The notes beneath the pieces are model-generated. The model ran no database searches, was not told the DNA's origin, and saw only the letters and a list, made by a program, of their open reading frames with translations. Positions 1 to 8,870 of a stretch of 59,364 nucleotides of DNA are shown piece by piece. The stretch's first letter is position 1. Each line of letters opens with the position of its first letter. Source of the stretch: Spirochaetota bacterium (GTDB lineage: Bacteria; Spirochaetota; UBA4802; UBA5368); the NCBI GenBank assembly GCA_025457965.1, contig JALOTJ010000002.1, forward strand, positions 1 through 59,364, given 5' to 3'. The translations under genes were made by a program, and so were the position numbers.

Positions 1-696
1 CGGCCCGTGGTGCTCCTGGGGCACAGCCTCGGCGGAGTCATCGCGATGAAGTATGCGCTGACCCACCCTGCTGACCTAAGGGCGCTCGTTTTATCGTCGG
101 CGGGGCTCATCCTCTCCGTTAAGGTCCCCGAGTGGAAGAAGAAGATGGGGCTGTTCTTTGCGCGCCATATCCCCTCGCTGTCGATGCGAAACGAACTCGA
201 CGCCAATGACCTATCGCACGATCGCCTGAGTGTCGATGCCTACGTAAAAGATCCTCTGGTCCACGACCAGGTGACGGCCCGCTGGTATACTGAATTTATC
301 GCGGCCGGGGATGAGTGTCTCAGACGTGCATCCGAACTGCGGATGCCGCTGCTCGTGATCCATGGGAAGGCGGATAAGATGGTGGACTACAGGGGCAGTG
401 AACGCGTTTACGCGGGCGTGTCCACGCCCGCGAAGGACAAGGCGCTCCACATCTTTTCAGGCTTGTATCATGAGACCATGAACGAGACCCCGCCCGAGCG
501 GAAGAAAGTGCTGGATGCCGTGGCGAAGTGGATCGCTGCGCACCTGGGAGCCCGGCCGGCCAGTGCCGCCGGATCCTCAAAGGCGGTTAAGAAAGCGAAA
601 ACAGTGAAAAAAACCGTCGCGAAAACGACGAGAAAATCGCCGGTGAAAAAGGCGGCCGCAAGGCCGGCGAAGAAAAAAACGGCGAAGAAAAGATAA
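1..696 (+). CDS. alpha/beta hydrolase, 5' partial, with histone-like basic C-terminal tail
   Basis: The reading frame is open from the first base, so the start lies outside the window and about 231 codons remain. The nucleophile-elbow motif GHSLGG (Ser nucleophile) is at nt 19-36, and the late motif 'VIHGKADKMVDY' carries the usual acidic residue of the triad. A His follows near 'GLYHETMNE'. This fits a serine hydrolase of the lysophospholipase/monoacylglycerol lipase type; the substrate cannot be told. From about nt 570 the protein changes to a Lys/Ala/Pro-rich tail of some 40 residues with repeated KK, AKK and PAKKK, like histone H1 or bacterial Hc1-type tails. The tail should bind nucleic acid or another polyanion (inference). 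The gene ends 24 bp before a strong terminator and converges on flaB. Confidence 0.85.
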   Translation, partial: RPVVLLGHSLGGVIAMKYALTHPADLRALVLSSAGLILSVKVPEWKKKMGLFFARHIPSLSMRNELDANDLSHDRLSVDAYVKDPLVHDQVTARWYTEFIAAGDECLRRASELRMPLLVIHGKADKMVDYRGSERVYAGVSTPAKDKALHIFSGLYHETMNETPPERKKVLDAVAKWIAAHLGARPASAAGSSKAVKKAKTVKKTVAKTTRKSPVKKAAARPAKKKTAKKR

Positions 697-720
697 GCGT
701 TTTGTCAAAAGCCCCAAATA

Positions 721-750
721 AAAAAGCCGGGTGGGAGTGCCCGGCTTTTT
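721..750. terminator. bidirectional intrinsic terminator between the hydrolase and flaB
   Basis: AAAAAGCCGGG, an 8-nt loop, then CCCGGCTTTTT. The stem is perfect and carries an A tract on the left and a T tract on the right, so it works in both directions for the two convergent genes. Confidence 0.9.
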
Positions 751-778
751 GAATGATACTGCGATGCTGGCTCTGGAC

Positions 779-1627
779 TTATCGTAACAACTGCAAAACC
801 GTCTGCGACTTGGTGTTCGCCTGCGCGAGCATTGCCGTCGCGGCCTGGGTGAGAATCTGGTAGCGTACGAACGACGACATCTGCTCTGCCATGTCGGTAT
901 CGCGGATGCGACTTTCGGATGCCTGCACGTTTTCGTAGGCGTTCATGAGGCCCTTCGCCGCGTGCTCGAGCCGGTTGTAATACGCGCCCAGGTCGGCCCG
1001 CTGCTTGGAGATGATGCGCAACGCCTCGTCGGCGATGCCGATGACCGAGTTGGCCTTGCCGGGCGTCGAAATCGAAATAAAGGTGAGCACGGTGGGGTTG
1101 CGCAGTCCCAGCGCCGCCGTGGTCATGGTCTCAATGAAAACCCGTTCGCGCTGGTGCATGTTCGGACCCATGTGGAACCACATCGACGCCGTCGGGTGCA
1201 GGCGCGCAAACGATCCGGTGAGGAGCTTCATTTTGTTGAATTCCGCCTGCGAGGAGATGCGGTCGATTTCGTCGACGAGTTCGGAAATCTCCACCTGTAT
1301 CTGCTGGCGGTCTTCGGGGGTATAGATGCCGTTGGCCGACTGTACCGCGAGCACGCGTATGCGCTGAAGTATGTCGTGGGTCTGCTGCAGGTACCCTTCG
1401 GCGGTCTGGATCATGGACATGCCGTCTTCGGTGTTGCGTTCCGCCTGGCGGAGGCCGCTTATCTGGGAACGCATCTTTTCGGATACGGCAAGTCCGGAGG
1501 CGTCATCACCCGCCTTGTTGATCCGCAGGCCCGACGACAGCTTCTCGATGTCCTGAGTGATATTCCAGTCGTGGAATTTAAGTGTACGATGGGCGAATAT
1601 CGCGCTCACGTTGTGGTTTATGATCAT
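779..1627 (-). CDS. flaB: periplasmic flagellin core protein, FlaB family
   Basis: 282 residues, the usual length of spirochaete FlaB core flagellins. The conserved N-terminal D0/D1 region ([18 protein letters not shown], then [19 protein letters not shown]) and the C-terminal region ([13 protein letters not shown], ending in QTVLQLLR) are both intact. The central variable D2/D3 domains of external flagellins are absent, as expected for filaments kept in the periplasm. The start is fixed by a strong AAGGAGG Shine-Dalgarno (SD) sequence at about 1632-1640. The gene stands alone, converges on the terminator at 721-750, and has a long 5' region of almost 500 bp shared with the divergent PBP gene. 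I could not find a convincing sigma-28 promoter by eye. It is the best taxonomic marker in the window. Confidence 0.95.
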   Translation of the reverse strand: MIINHNVSAIFAHRTLKFHDWNITQDIEKLSSGLRINKAGDDASGLAVSEKMRSQISGLRQAERNTEDGMSMIQTAEGYLQQTHDILQRIRVLAVQSANGIYTPEDRQQIQVEISELVDEIDRISSQAEFNKMKLLTGSFARLHPTASMWFHMGPNMHQRERVFIETMTTAALGLRNPTVLTFISISTPGKANSVIGIADEALRIISKQRADLGAYYNRLEHAAKGLMNAYENVQASESRIRDTDMAEQMSSFVRYQILTQAATAMLAQANTKSQTVLQLLR

Positions 1628-2119
1628 ATCGTTCCTCCTTGAATTTTCAGCTATCGTCCCTGATAGCAGCTATGGATAGAGTTGTTGCAAAACCTGGGAA
1701 CATCCGGGTATTTTCCGCCGACGGCGGGTTAAAACCTTCGCGTTCTCCAGTCATGCAAAACGTCTAGTACTCATAGTGATCATCCTGAAGGTCGTCAGTT
1801 TAAAAAATATATTAGAGATCGATTACAGTCGATTATAGATTATTATAGGTATTTATAACTGTTTATGGACATTATTCGTCGTATTTCTATTAAGTTGCAA
1901 TTTTTTATTTTTAGTAAAATTTCTGTTTCATGCGACGTGCCCTGTTATTCCGGCGCTGTTGGTAAGTTTATTGAAATCGGTTTTATTCTCAAAATAGTGT
2001 TGGTGTTCTTCCGGTGTGGAGCATTCCCGGAGGCGGTCGTTTTGTTCTTGTAAATAATGGCGGTCGGCTGTTCTGTGCTGTGAAAACGGATCGTACGGGT
2101 ATCGGTAAAGGTTTTGTAA
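1628..2119. other. divergent intergenic region between flaB and the PBP gene
   Basis: 492 bp without a convincing gene. The flaB-proximal part is GC-rich and holds the short inverted repeat GCTATC-N6-GATAGC at 1650-1667, in the probable flaB leader. The segment 1790-1930 is clearly AT-rich compared with its surroundings and is the likely promoter zone for both divergent genes. Small open frames here (for example 1865-2053) lack good ribosome sites and family resemblance. Confidence 0.5.
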
Positions 2120-4657
2120 ATGGTAAAAAGATTCGGCGGGTACTCTCCGCGGATGAGATCCCCACTTTCGACACGGCGCGGCGCTTCGCGGCTCCCTGGA
2201 ATTGCGCAATGGGTCATGGACACGCTGGGCGGGTTCTCTTCGCGTGTTCAAAATCCGCGCGCGCTCCTTGTCGGGATCGTGGCAGGGGTGTTGTGCGCCT
2301 TCATCATCATACTCGTTGTGGATTTTTTCCGGGTGAGATCGCTGGCAAGCTTCGAACCCAAGGTGCCCACCAAGATATTCGATAAAAACGGCGTGCTGGT
2401 GGCCGAGCTCTTCAGGCAGAAGCGCGAGGTGGTACCGCTTTCGAAGATTCCCAAAAACCTCGCCCATGCCTTTGTGGCCATAGAAGACACCGAATTTTAT
2501 GAACACTTCGGCATCAATCCGAAGGGCATCGCGCGGGCATTCTTCATAAATGTTTTTTCCGGGCGGATCAGGCAGGGCGGAAGCACCATCACGCAGCAGC
2601 TTTCAAAGATACTCCTGACCTCCGGCGAGAGAAGCATCTATCGCAAGGTCAAAGAGGCATTTATTTCCATAATGATGGAAATTTTCTATACCAAGGACGA
2701 AATACTGACGTTGTACCTCAACCAGATATTTCTGGGGCACGGGGCCTATGGCGTACAGTCTGCATCGCAGTTTTATTTCAACAAGAATGTCTGGGACCTC
2801 AACCTGGCCGAGTGCGCGCTCCTGGCATCGCTGCCTTCGTCGCCCAACAATCTTTCACCGATACGCTTTCCGGAGCGCTCACTCGAGCGGCACAAAATCG
2901 TGCTGGCCAAGATGGTGGAGGCTGGCTACGTCACCATTCCGCAGGCGGAGAAGGCGTACCTCGATTTCTGGCCGGATTATCTCTATTATATAAACGAGCT
3001 ACCCCCGACCATGAATACCTGGTCGTCGAGGATTGACAAGGCGCCGTGGTTTACCGAGTACGTGCGCCGCATGCTGGTTAAAAAGTACGGTGAGGAAAAG
3101 GTGTACGAGGAAGGGCTTCTGGTATATACCACCATGGACCTCACCAAGCAGCTGGCGGCCCAGAAGGTGCTGCCTCCGGCCCTCAAGCGTCAGACGGCGG
3201 TTTCGGGCAGCCTCGCGTTCAGGAGGGAGGACCAGATCACGGAACAGTATGGCCCCCTGGTCGACGTGTTTTCGCTCCTGTTTAACTGCAATCCCTTCAG
3301 GCGGACCGGTTCGCTCGAGGTGAAGAAAGTCAACGATGCGCTTAAAGAAAGGGTGATCGACGAGCTGGAAATCATCAACTATTTTACAGGAGGCGATGCC
3401 CTGGGGGAAACCATCCAGCACTACCGAGTAGGGTATGCCGACGACAAGGATTATCAGAAAGTGGAGGGTTGTCTGATCTCGATCGACCATCGGACCGGTT
3501 ATATCGAGGCGATGATGGGAGGCAGCGAGTTTACGAGCGGCAACCAGCTCAATCGCTCCATGCAGTCAATGCGCCAGCCCGGTTCGGCTATCAAGCCCCT
3601 GCTGTATGCCGCCGCCATGGAATCGAAAAAGTTTTCGCCGGCCACCGCCGTGCTCGATTCGCCACTGGTATACCTCGACACCGAGGGCGGGGACTGGGTG
3701 CCGGAGAACTACGAAGGCGAATATTACGGCCTGCTGCGGCTGCGCAAGGCGCTTTCCCTCTCGATTAACGTAATCAGCATCCGCATCGCCGACACGCTCG
3801 GGATCGAGTACGTTATGCGGTTTTACGGCAAGCTCCTGAAGCTCAGTTCGGCGGACACAAAACGGCGTGTGCCCCGGAATTTTTCCATCGCACTCGGGTC
3901 GTTCGAGGTTTCGCCCTTCGAGCTCGCGCGCGCCTACGCGATCATCGCAAACGGCGGCAGGGACGTCATTCCCTTCAGCGTCAGAAGCGTGAAGGACCGC
4001 AACGGCCGGGTTCTCGAGAACAACGAGGAGGAGATCGCCGCATTGATCAGAAAACGCGAAGCGGACGGTACGATGCAGGTACTCCAGCCGGCAACCGCAC
4101 AGATAATGATCAGTCTTCTGCAGTCGGTCATTTCATCGGGAACGGGGTCGGCGGCATCGATCGGCCGCGCGGCCGCGGGGAAGACGGGCACCACGAATAA
4201 CTGGAAGGATGCATGGTTCTGCGGTTTTTCGCCGTCAATCACCACCTGTATCTGGATGGGCTATGATAAACTGGGGCTTTCGCTGGGCATAGGCCAGGCC
4301 GGGGGGGCCGTTGTTGCGCCCGCATGGGGCGATTACATGCGCGATGCGCTCAGGAACGAGGAGGCATACAGCTTCCCGCAATTCGCGGCCCTTTCGGAAA
4401 AACAGGTATGCGCGATTTCAGGCCTCACCCTGTCGTCGAACTGCCGTAACAGTGTGAGCGAGGTTTTTATTCCGGGGACCGAACCGGAGGAGGAGTGTAC
4501 GCTGTGCCGGGACGCCCTTCACGAGGTGAAGGTGCTCCAGAAGGGCCCGAGGGAGAACATCTCGGGCGGACAGAAAAAGTCGATTATGAAAAACATCAAA
4601 AAGAAAAAGGACACCGATCGCATACTCGACAAGGTCGGCAACGATTTGTTAAACTGA
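2120..4657 (+). CDS. class A penicillin-binding protein (PBP1A-like glycosyltransferase/transpeptidase)
   Basis: Bifunctional peptidoglycan synthase of 845 residues: it polymerises lipid II and cross-links stem peptides in the periplasm. One membrane segment lies at about residues 48-70. The GT51 domain follows, with the catalytic Glu in IEDTEFYEHFG (E122) and the QGGSTITQQ motif at 152-160. The transpeptidase domain has the SAIK active site (S489, K492), the SIN motif (S548-N550) and KTGT at 688-691. The C-terminus is Lys-rich. The start at 2120 has a modest upstream GGTAAAGG; an internal start a dozen or more codons later cannot be excluded, since the first 40 residues are not family-conserved. 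It precedes the isochorismatase gene by 15 bp in the same direction. Confidence 0.93.
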   Translation: MVKRFGGYSPRMRSPLSTRRGASRLPGIAQWVMDTLGGFSSRVQNPRALLVGIVAGVLCAFIIILVVDFFRVRSLASFEPKVPTKIFDKNGVLVAELFRQKREVVPLSKIPKNLAHAFVAIEDTEFYEHFGINPKGIARAFFINVFSGRIRQGGSTITQQLSKILLTSGERSIYRKVKEAFISIMMEIFYTKDEILTLYLNQIFLGHGAYGVQSASQFYFNKNVWDLNLAECALLASLPSSPNNLSPIRFPERSLERHKIVLAKMVEAGYVTIPQAEKAYLDFWPDYLYYINELPPTMNTWSSRIDKAPWFTEYVRRMLVKKYGEEKVYEEGLLVYTTMDLTKQLAAQKVLPPALKRQTAVSGSLAFRREDQITEQYGPLVDVFSLLFNCNPFRRTGSLEVKKVNDALKERVIDELEIINYFTGGDALGETIQHYRVGYADDKDYQKVEGCLISIDHRTGYIEAMMGGSEFTSGNQLNRSMQSMRQPGSAIKPLLYAAAMESKKFSPATAVLDSPLVYLDTEGGDWVPENYEGEYYGLLRLRKALSLSINVISIRIADTLGIEYVMRFYGKLLKLSSADTKRRVPRNFSIALGSFEVSPFELARAYAIIANGGRDVIPFSVRSVKDRNGRVLENNEEEIAALIRKREADGTMQVLQPATAQIMISLLQSVISSGTGSAASIGRAAAGKTGTTNNWKDAWFCGFSPSITTCIWMGYDKLGLSLGIGQAGGAVVAPAWGDYMRDALRNEEAYSFPQFAALSEKQVCAISGLTLSSNCRNSVSEVFIPGTEPEEECTLCRDALHEVKVLQKGPRENISGGQKKSIMKNIKKKKDTDRILDKVGNDLLN

Positions 4658-4672
4658 CGGTAAAGGGACGCC

Positions 4673-5236
4673 ATGCAGTCTGAAAAATTTATCCTTAAAA
4701 AGGAAAATACCTGTCTTATGGTCATTGACATACAGGAGCGTCTTTTCAATTCGATGGAATACGACATCCGCAAAAACGTGGTACGGAACATCGGGATCCT
4801 GATCGAAACGGCAAGTACGTTTTCAATGCCGGTTGTCGTCACCGAACAGTACGCCAGAGGGCTCGGCCCTACGATACCGGACATCAGAAATCACCTCTCC
4901 GGAATCGAGGCTTACGACAAGACCTGTTTCAACTGTATGCTGGACGGCGCTATCGAGGAGCGAATCAATTCGCTTGGAAGGAAGACGATCATTCTGTGCG
5001 GCATCGAAACCCATATCTGCGTGCTGACTACGGCGCTGACCCTGCTCGCCAGGGGCTTCCATGTGGTTGTGGCCTCCGACGCGGCGTGCTCTCGCAGGAA
5101 GCACGAGTGGAAGATGGCGATAAGCGCCCTGCGCGATGCGGGCGCGGTCATCTTTCCAACAGAGACGATAGCGTTTATGTTCATTGAGCGTTCCGGGACC
5201 GACGAATTTAAACGGCTTTCGCCGCTTTTCAAGTGA
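4673..5236 (+). CDS. isochorismatase-fold cysteine hydrolase
   Basis: 187 residues with the full catalytic triad of the cysteine-hydrolase superfamily: D19 in 'MVIDIQERL', K83 in 'YDKTCF' and C116 in 'GIETHICV', with the typical cis-peptide region just before the Cys. The family includes nicotinamidases, N-carbamoylsarcosine amidases and YcaC-like proteins. The short length and 'RLFNSM' context resemble the YcaC/isochorismatase-like group of unknown substrate. AAAGGG before the ATG is a reasonable SD sequence. It probably shares a transcript with the PBP gene upstream and the DUF4833 gene downstream, though no functional link is evident. Confidence 0.85.
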   Translation: MQSEKFILKKENTCLMVIDIQERLFNSMEYDIRKNVVRNIGILIETASTFSMPVVVTEQYARGLGPTIPDIRNHLSGIEAYDKTCFNCMLDGAIEERINSLGRKTIILCGIETHICVLTTALTLLARGFHVVVASDAACSRRKHEWKMAISALRDAGAVIFPTETIAFMFIERSGTDEFKRLSPLFK

Positions 5237-5266
5237 TGTGCGAATCGCCGAATGGAGATTGCTGAC

Positions 5267-5773
5267 ATGATACGATATACGGCGTTCGCTTTCGCGCTGG
5301 TGCTGTGCCTGCCTGCTTTTGGAGGGGAGTCGCCGGCGAAAAGGCTGTTCGTAATAGAGAGAAGCCTGAACAGCAACATGGTCGTTTATGACGCCAACGT
5401 GGTTCCGGGAAGCTTTTTTAACCGCGTCCGGCCCGTCGACGCATACTGGATTATGCGCGAACAGGACAGCCGGCGGGAAGAGCTGAATTATGTTGAGAAG
5501 CGAAGGGCCTATGGTTTCGATATAGAGCCGGTGCGGGAGGGGAGTCACTACCGAATTGCACTACGCTCCTTCCGCCAGAGGACCATCAGCGTGGTGCTGG
5601 AGAACAATCGTCCCAGGGCGATCATAGCTATTAACGGACGACGGAGCTATCTCTCGCGCATTTTTATCGCGACCGGCGGATCATCGCTATTCCCGGTGGT
5701 CAATCATGTGGAGCTCTTCGGAATCGACACGGCCAATGGGGAGCGATTGAGCGAAAAAATTATCGCCCGCTGA
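5267..5773 (+). CDS. secreted DUF4833 family protein
   Basis: 168 residues if translation starts at 5267. An ATG 15 bp upstream (5252) is in frame, but its own sequence supplies the GGAG Shine-Dalgarno for the 5267 ATG, and the latter gives a clean signal peptide (MIRYTAFAFALVLCLPAFGG). The mature part has the DUF4833 pattern: LFVIERSLNSNMVVYD, then PVDAYWIM, then a YVEKRRAYGF segment, ending in a beta-rich region. The function of the family is unknown; export to the periplasm is inferred from the signal peptide. It converges on pyrK with a 12 bp gap. Confidence 0.75.
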   Translation: MIRYTAFAFALVLCLPAFGGESPAKRLFVIERSLNSNMVVYDANVVPGSFFNRVRPVDAYWIMREQDSRREELNYVEKRRAYGFDIEPVREGSHYRIALRSFRQRTISVVLENNRPRAIIAINGRRSYLSRIFIATGGSSLFPVVNHVELFGIDTANGERLSEKIIAR

Positions 5774-5785
5774 GCGAGCCTGTCC

Positions 5786-6547
5786 CTACGAAAGGGAATC
5801 CCACCTGATCGTGCGCGCATCCATGACGGGACCATCAACGCAGGTGCGCCTGGGCCCTGAATCGGTCTCGATCGTACAGCCCGAGCAGAGCCCCACGCCG
5901 CAGCCGAAATAATTCTCAAGCGACACTTCCATCGGAGCGGGATTGTCCGCGGCGAGGCGGGCCATGCCCGCCATCATCGGAGTGGGTCCGCAGACGTACA
6001 CGCGGTCGAAGCCGCCCCCGGAGAGCCGTTCGCAGCCGGTCTCGGTGCAGTAGCCGCCGCGCCCTTCCGAACCGTCATCCGTTGAGATAATGAATTCGTC
6101 GACCGCCGAGGCGAATCGATCCCTGCAGTAGATGAGGTCGGCAGTGCGCGCACCGTATACGAAGGTAACGGACGTACCGCGTCTTTTAAGCTCCCGTGCC
6201 AGATAGAAAAGCGGGGCATTACCGACGCCGCCTCCGATCAGGAGCGCGCGACCGCCGTTTATCAGGGTGAATCCCTTCCCAAGCGGCCCGAGCATGTCGA
6301 TGTCCTCGCCGGCGGGAACGCCGCTGATGAGCCTGGTGCCTCTTCCGACAATTCTTATAATGATTTCCATTATACCATCGTTGTAATCGAAAACGGAAAA
6401 AGGCCGGCGCACAAGCGGGTCGGTGCCCGAAGCGGCTTTAATATTGACGAATTGCCCGGGCTCGGGCGCGGGTGCACCGTCGGACCTCAGCTTTAATAGA
6501 ACATGGTCTCTTGCTATGGGTAAAGGCTTTTCGATCATCTGTGCCAT
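5786..6547 (-). CDS. pyrK: dihydroorotate dehydrogenase electron-transfer subunit (PyrK-like flavoprotein)
   Basis: 253 residues. The FAD-binding motif RRPFS is at 47-51, the NAD-binding GGGVGNAPL segment at 105-113, and the C-terminal [2Fe-2S] ligands are C216, C221, C224 and C236 (C-x4-C-x2-C-x11-C), the PyrK arrangement. Established role: passing electrons from the FMN dehydrogenase PyrD (class 1B) to NAD+. No pyrD or other pyr gene is in the window, so the partner must be elsewhere, or the protein may serve another oxidoreductase, as PyrK/SudB-like subunits sometimes do. The start has only a weak GGCGG upstream. Confidence 0.85.
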   Translation of the reverse strand: MAQMIEKPLPIARDHVLLKLRSDGAPAPEPGQFVNIKAASGTDPLVRRPFSVFDYNDGIMEIIIRIVGRGTRLISGVPAGEDIDMLGPLGKGFTLINGGRALLIGGGVGNAPLFYLARELKRRGTSVTFVYGARTADLIYCRDRFASAVDEFIISTDDGSEGRGGYCTETGCERLSGGGFDRVYVCGPTPMMAGMARLAADNPAPMEVSLENYFGCGVGLCSGCTIETDSGPRRTCVDGPVMDARTIRWDSLS

Positions 6548-6689
6548 CTATTTACCGCCATCGGGTTGATGATGAAACAAGCATTCCCTCGCATAAAGAC
6601 TAATACAATACTATTTTCTACCGGGAACTCTTTTATTTACGCCCGGCGGCGATCGTGTTTCTGTTTCGACAGGAGTCGGTTTTACCATA

Positions 6690-6715
6690 GAACAAGGGCT
6701 TGCCAGCCCTTGTTC
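6690..6715. repeat. perfect 11-bp inverted repeat in the pyrK/FGGY intergenic region
   Basis: GAACAAGGGCT, TGCC, AGCCCTTGTTC: perfect 11-bp arms and a 4-nt loop. There is no T tract on either side, so a classic terminator is unlikely. It lies in the 329-bp divergent gap between pyrK and the FGGY kinase, about 160 bp before the kinase start. An operator, an RNA hairpin or a dispersed small repeat are all possible. The rest of that gap shows nothing recognisable. Confidence 0.6.
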
Positions 6716-6876
6716 CTGCCGGGCGCGGTAAACACCCTCATACACTTGTGACAGTGGCGTGGACTCTTCCCTTTTTCCCGCCGCGCCAGGAGCATCCCGG
6801 GCGCCTGTAAAAAGTGAGTGACTTATACTGGCGCGTTTCGTAGGATACGCGGCATAGAGCAGGTCGGAGGAACCGG

Positions 6877-8460
6877 ATGAAAGCGAAGGGCGGCACGAAA
6901 TCGAACGAATACATCCTTGCAATCGACGTCGGCACACAATCGGTGCGCGCCATTCTGATCGACCCCAGGGGCACGCTGCACGACATCGTCAAGACCCCCA
7001 TCGAGCCGTATTTTTCCGAGCAACCCGGATGGGCGGAGCAGCATCCCGACTATTACTGGAAGACGCTCTGCGTTACGTGTAAAAAGCTTCTCTCCTCGAC
7101 GAAAATCCCGAAAAACTCCATTCGGGGCGTCACCATGACGACCCAGCGCGACACCATGGTGAACGTCGACCGAAACGGCAGGCCCCTCAGGCCCGCCATC
7201 GTATGGCTCGACCAGCGGCGCGCCAGCAAGGGAAGCTGGCCGAACCCGGTACTGAAAACGGCCCTTCGCGCGATGAAGCTCCTGGAGGCCGTGGAATACA
7301 CGATCACCGAGAGCGAGTCCAACTGGATCCGCGAGAACCAGCCTGAGATATGGGAGAAGACTCACAAGTTTCTCTTTCTGTCGGGTTTTCTTACGTACCG
7401 GCTGGTCGGTGAGTACGTCGACTCTACGGGCTGCACGGTGGGATTTGTACCCTTCGATTACAAGACCCAGGCATGGGCAAAACGGTCGGATATGAAATGG
7501 AAGATGTTTCCGATGGACCCTTCGGTACTGCCCGCCCTTGTAAAGCCTTCGCAGATGCTTGGCTCTATCACCAAGAAGGCCTCATCGGAAACGGGAATTC
7601 CGGCTGGCCTTCCGCTCGTCGCGGCAGCGGCCGATAAGGCCTGCGAGGTGCTGGGTTCGGGATGCCTGAGCCCCGAGATCGCCTGCCTTTCGTACGGCAC
7701 GACCGCCACGGTTGAAACAACCAACACCAGATACGTGGAGATCGTCCCGTTTATACCGCCCTATCCGAGTGCCGTCCCCGGCGCCTACAACACGGAGGTG
7801 ATGATCTACCGCGGCTTCTGGATGGTAAGCTGGTTCAAGCGCGAATTCGGCATGCGCGAGGAGTTGATTGCGCAGAAGAGGAAGATAAGCCCCGAACAAC
7901 TCTTTGATGATCTGGTGGCGGACATTCCGCCGGGCTCGATGGGTCTCATGCTCCAGCCATACTGGTCGCCCGGCCTGAAGATACCCGGACCGGAAGCGAA
8001 GGGCGCGGTGATCGGCTTCGGCGACGTGCACACCCGGGCGCACATCTACCGCTCGATCCTGGAGGGTCTGGCCTACGCGCTCAAGGAGGGGGCGATGCGC
8101 ACCGAAAAGCGCAACGGTGTGAAGATCGAGCGGGTGCGGGTTTCCGGCGGTGGCTCGCAGAGTGCCGTGGCAATGCAGCTTACCGCCGATATTTTCGACA
8201 TGCCGACGGAGCGGCCCCATACCTACGAAACCTCGGCGCTGGGCGCCGCCATTGATGCAGCGGTGGGCCTTGGAATCTACCCCGATTTTCCCGCCGCCGT
8301 GAAGGCGATGACGCGTATCGGCAAGGTGTTCGATCCGATCCCTAAAAACAGGGACATCTACCGCGAACTCTTCGAGAAGGTTTACCTGAAGCTGTATGAC
8401 CGCCTGAAGCCCCTGTATGAGGATATTCGCGAGATTACTGGCTATCCGCCGAGGCGATAG
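6877..8460 (+). CDS. FGGY-family carbohydrate kinase
   Basis: 527 residues, the size of xylulokinase/glycerol-kinase-type enzymes that phosphorylate sugars or polyols with ATP. The N-terminal phosphate-binding loop is 'AIDVGTQSVRAILID' (D17-T20). The middle has 'LDQRRASKGS' and 'FLSGFLTYRLVGEY', and the C-terminal domain has 'RVSGGGSQSAVAMQLTADIF' and 'ALGAAIDAAVGLGIYPDF', the FGGY ATP/adenosine-binding signatures. GGAGG upstream of the ATG sets the start. It stands alone with no sugar transporter, isomerase or repressor nearby, so the substrate cannot be deduced from context. Confidence 0.88.
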   Translation: MKAKGGTKSNEYILAIDVGTQSVRAILIDPRGTLHDIVKTPIEPYFSEQPGWAEQHPDYYWKTLCVTCKKLLSSTKIPKNSIRGVTMTTQRDTMVNVDRNGRPLRPAIVWLDQRRASKGSWPNPVLKTALRAMKLLEAVEYTITESESNWIRENQPEIWEKTHKFLFLSGFLTYRLVGEYVDSTGCTVGFVPFDYKTQAWAKRSDMKWKMFPMDPSVLPALVKPSQMLGSITKKASSETGIPAGLPLVAAAADKACEVLGSGCLSPEIACLSYGTTATVETTNTRYVEIVPFIPPYPSAVPGAYNTEVMIYRGFWMVSWFKREFGMREELIAQKRKISPEQLFDDLVADIPPGSMGLMLQPYWSPGLKIPGPEAKGAVIGFGDVHTRAHIYRSILEGLAYALKEGAMRTEKRNGVKIERVRVSGGGSQSAVAMQLTADIFDMPTERPHTYETSALGAAIDAAVGLGIYPDFPAAVKAMTRIGKVFDPIPKNRDIYRELFEKVYLKLYDRLKPLYEDIREITGYPPRR

Positions 8461-8870
8461 CCAGCGGGCGGACCCGGCGGCGCCGTATGCGCGGAAAGGC
8501 CTGCCGGTCGCACAACTGTCGCCCCTTTCCCGCGATGGATTGGCGCCGGCTGGTCCTCCCGGGCCCGCGCCATGCGCGTGCTCTATCCCGCGTGACGGAA
8601 TGAACTCTGCGGCGTACGGTTGCGGCCGGAGCGTCTGTCTCCTTCGCGGGGACGCATAACACGCCTGCGAACCGGCGCCAATTAATGATTGACCTCGATA
8701 TTATCATACAATACTATTACAGCGAATGTATAGAATCGTAACACGCGCGCCTGTCCGGGCAGTTGCCCGGCCGGGCTTCCGTATTCGCTATTGTCGCAGT
8801 ACCAAAATTTACCGTCACTCCGGGGATGTTTATGAAAACGATAAACAAAATCAGGGAAGGTGAAAACACC
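8461..8870 (+). other. intergenic region upstream of an unrecognised gene
   Basis: 410 bp. The first 190 bp are GC-rich with no credible gene. From about 8680 to 8760 it is AT-richer (TTATCATACAATACTATTAC), a likely promoter zone for the gene at 8871. Frames starting at 8763 or 8832 are in phase with that gene, but the best ribosome site is further downstream. Confidence 0.4.

Noticed and set aside
962-1642. 226-codon plus-strand frame opposite flaB
   Set aside because: It is the complement of a fully conserved flagellin gene and shows no family pattern of its own.
1713-1722. Ten-mer GTCGGCGGAA (minus strand) shared with 21781-21790
   Set aside because: It recalls a promoter element upstream of flaB and of the DUF4234 gene, but one ten-mer in a GC-rich genome is weak, and no sigma-28 spacing was found.
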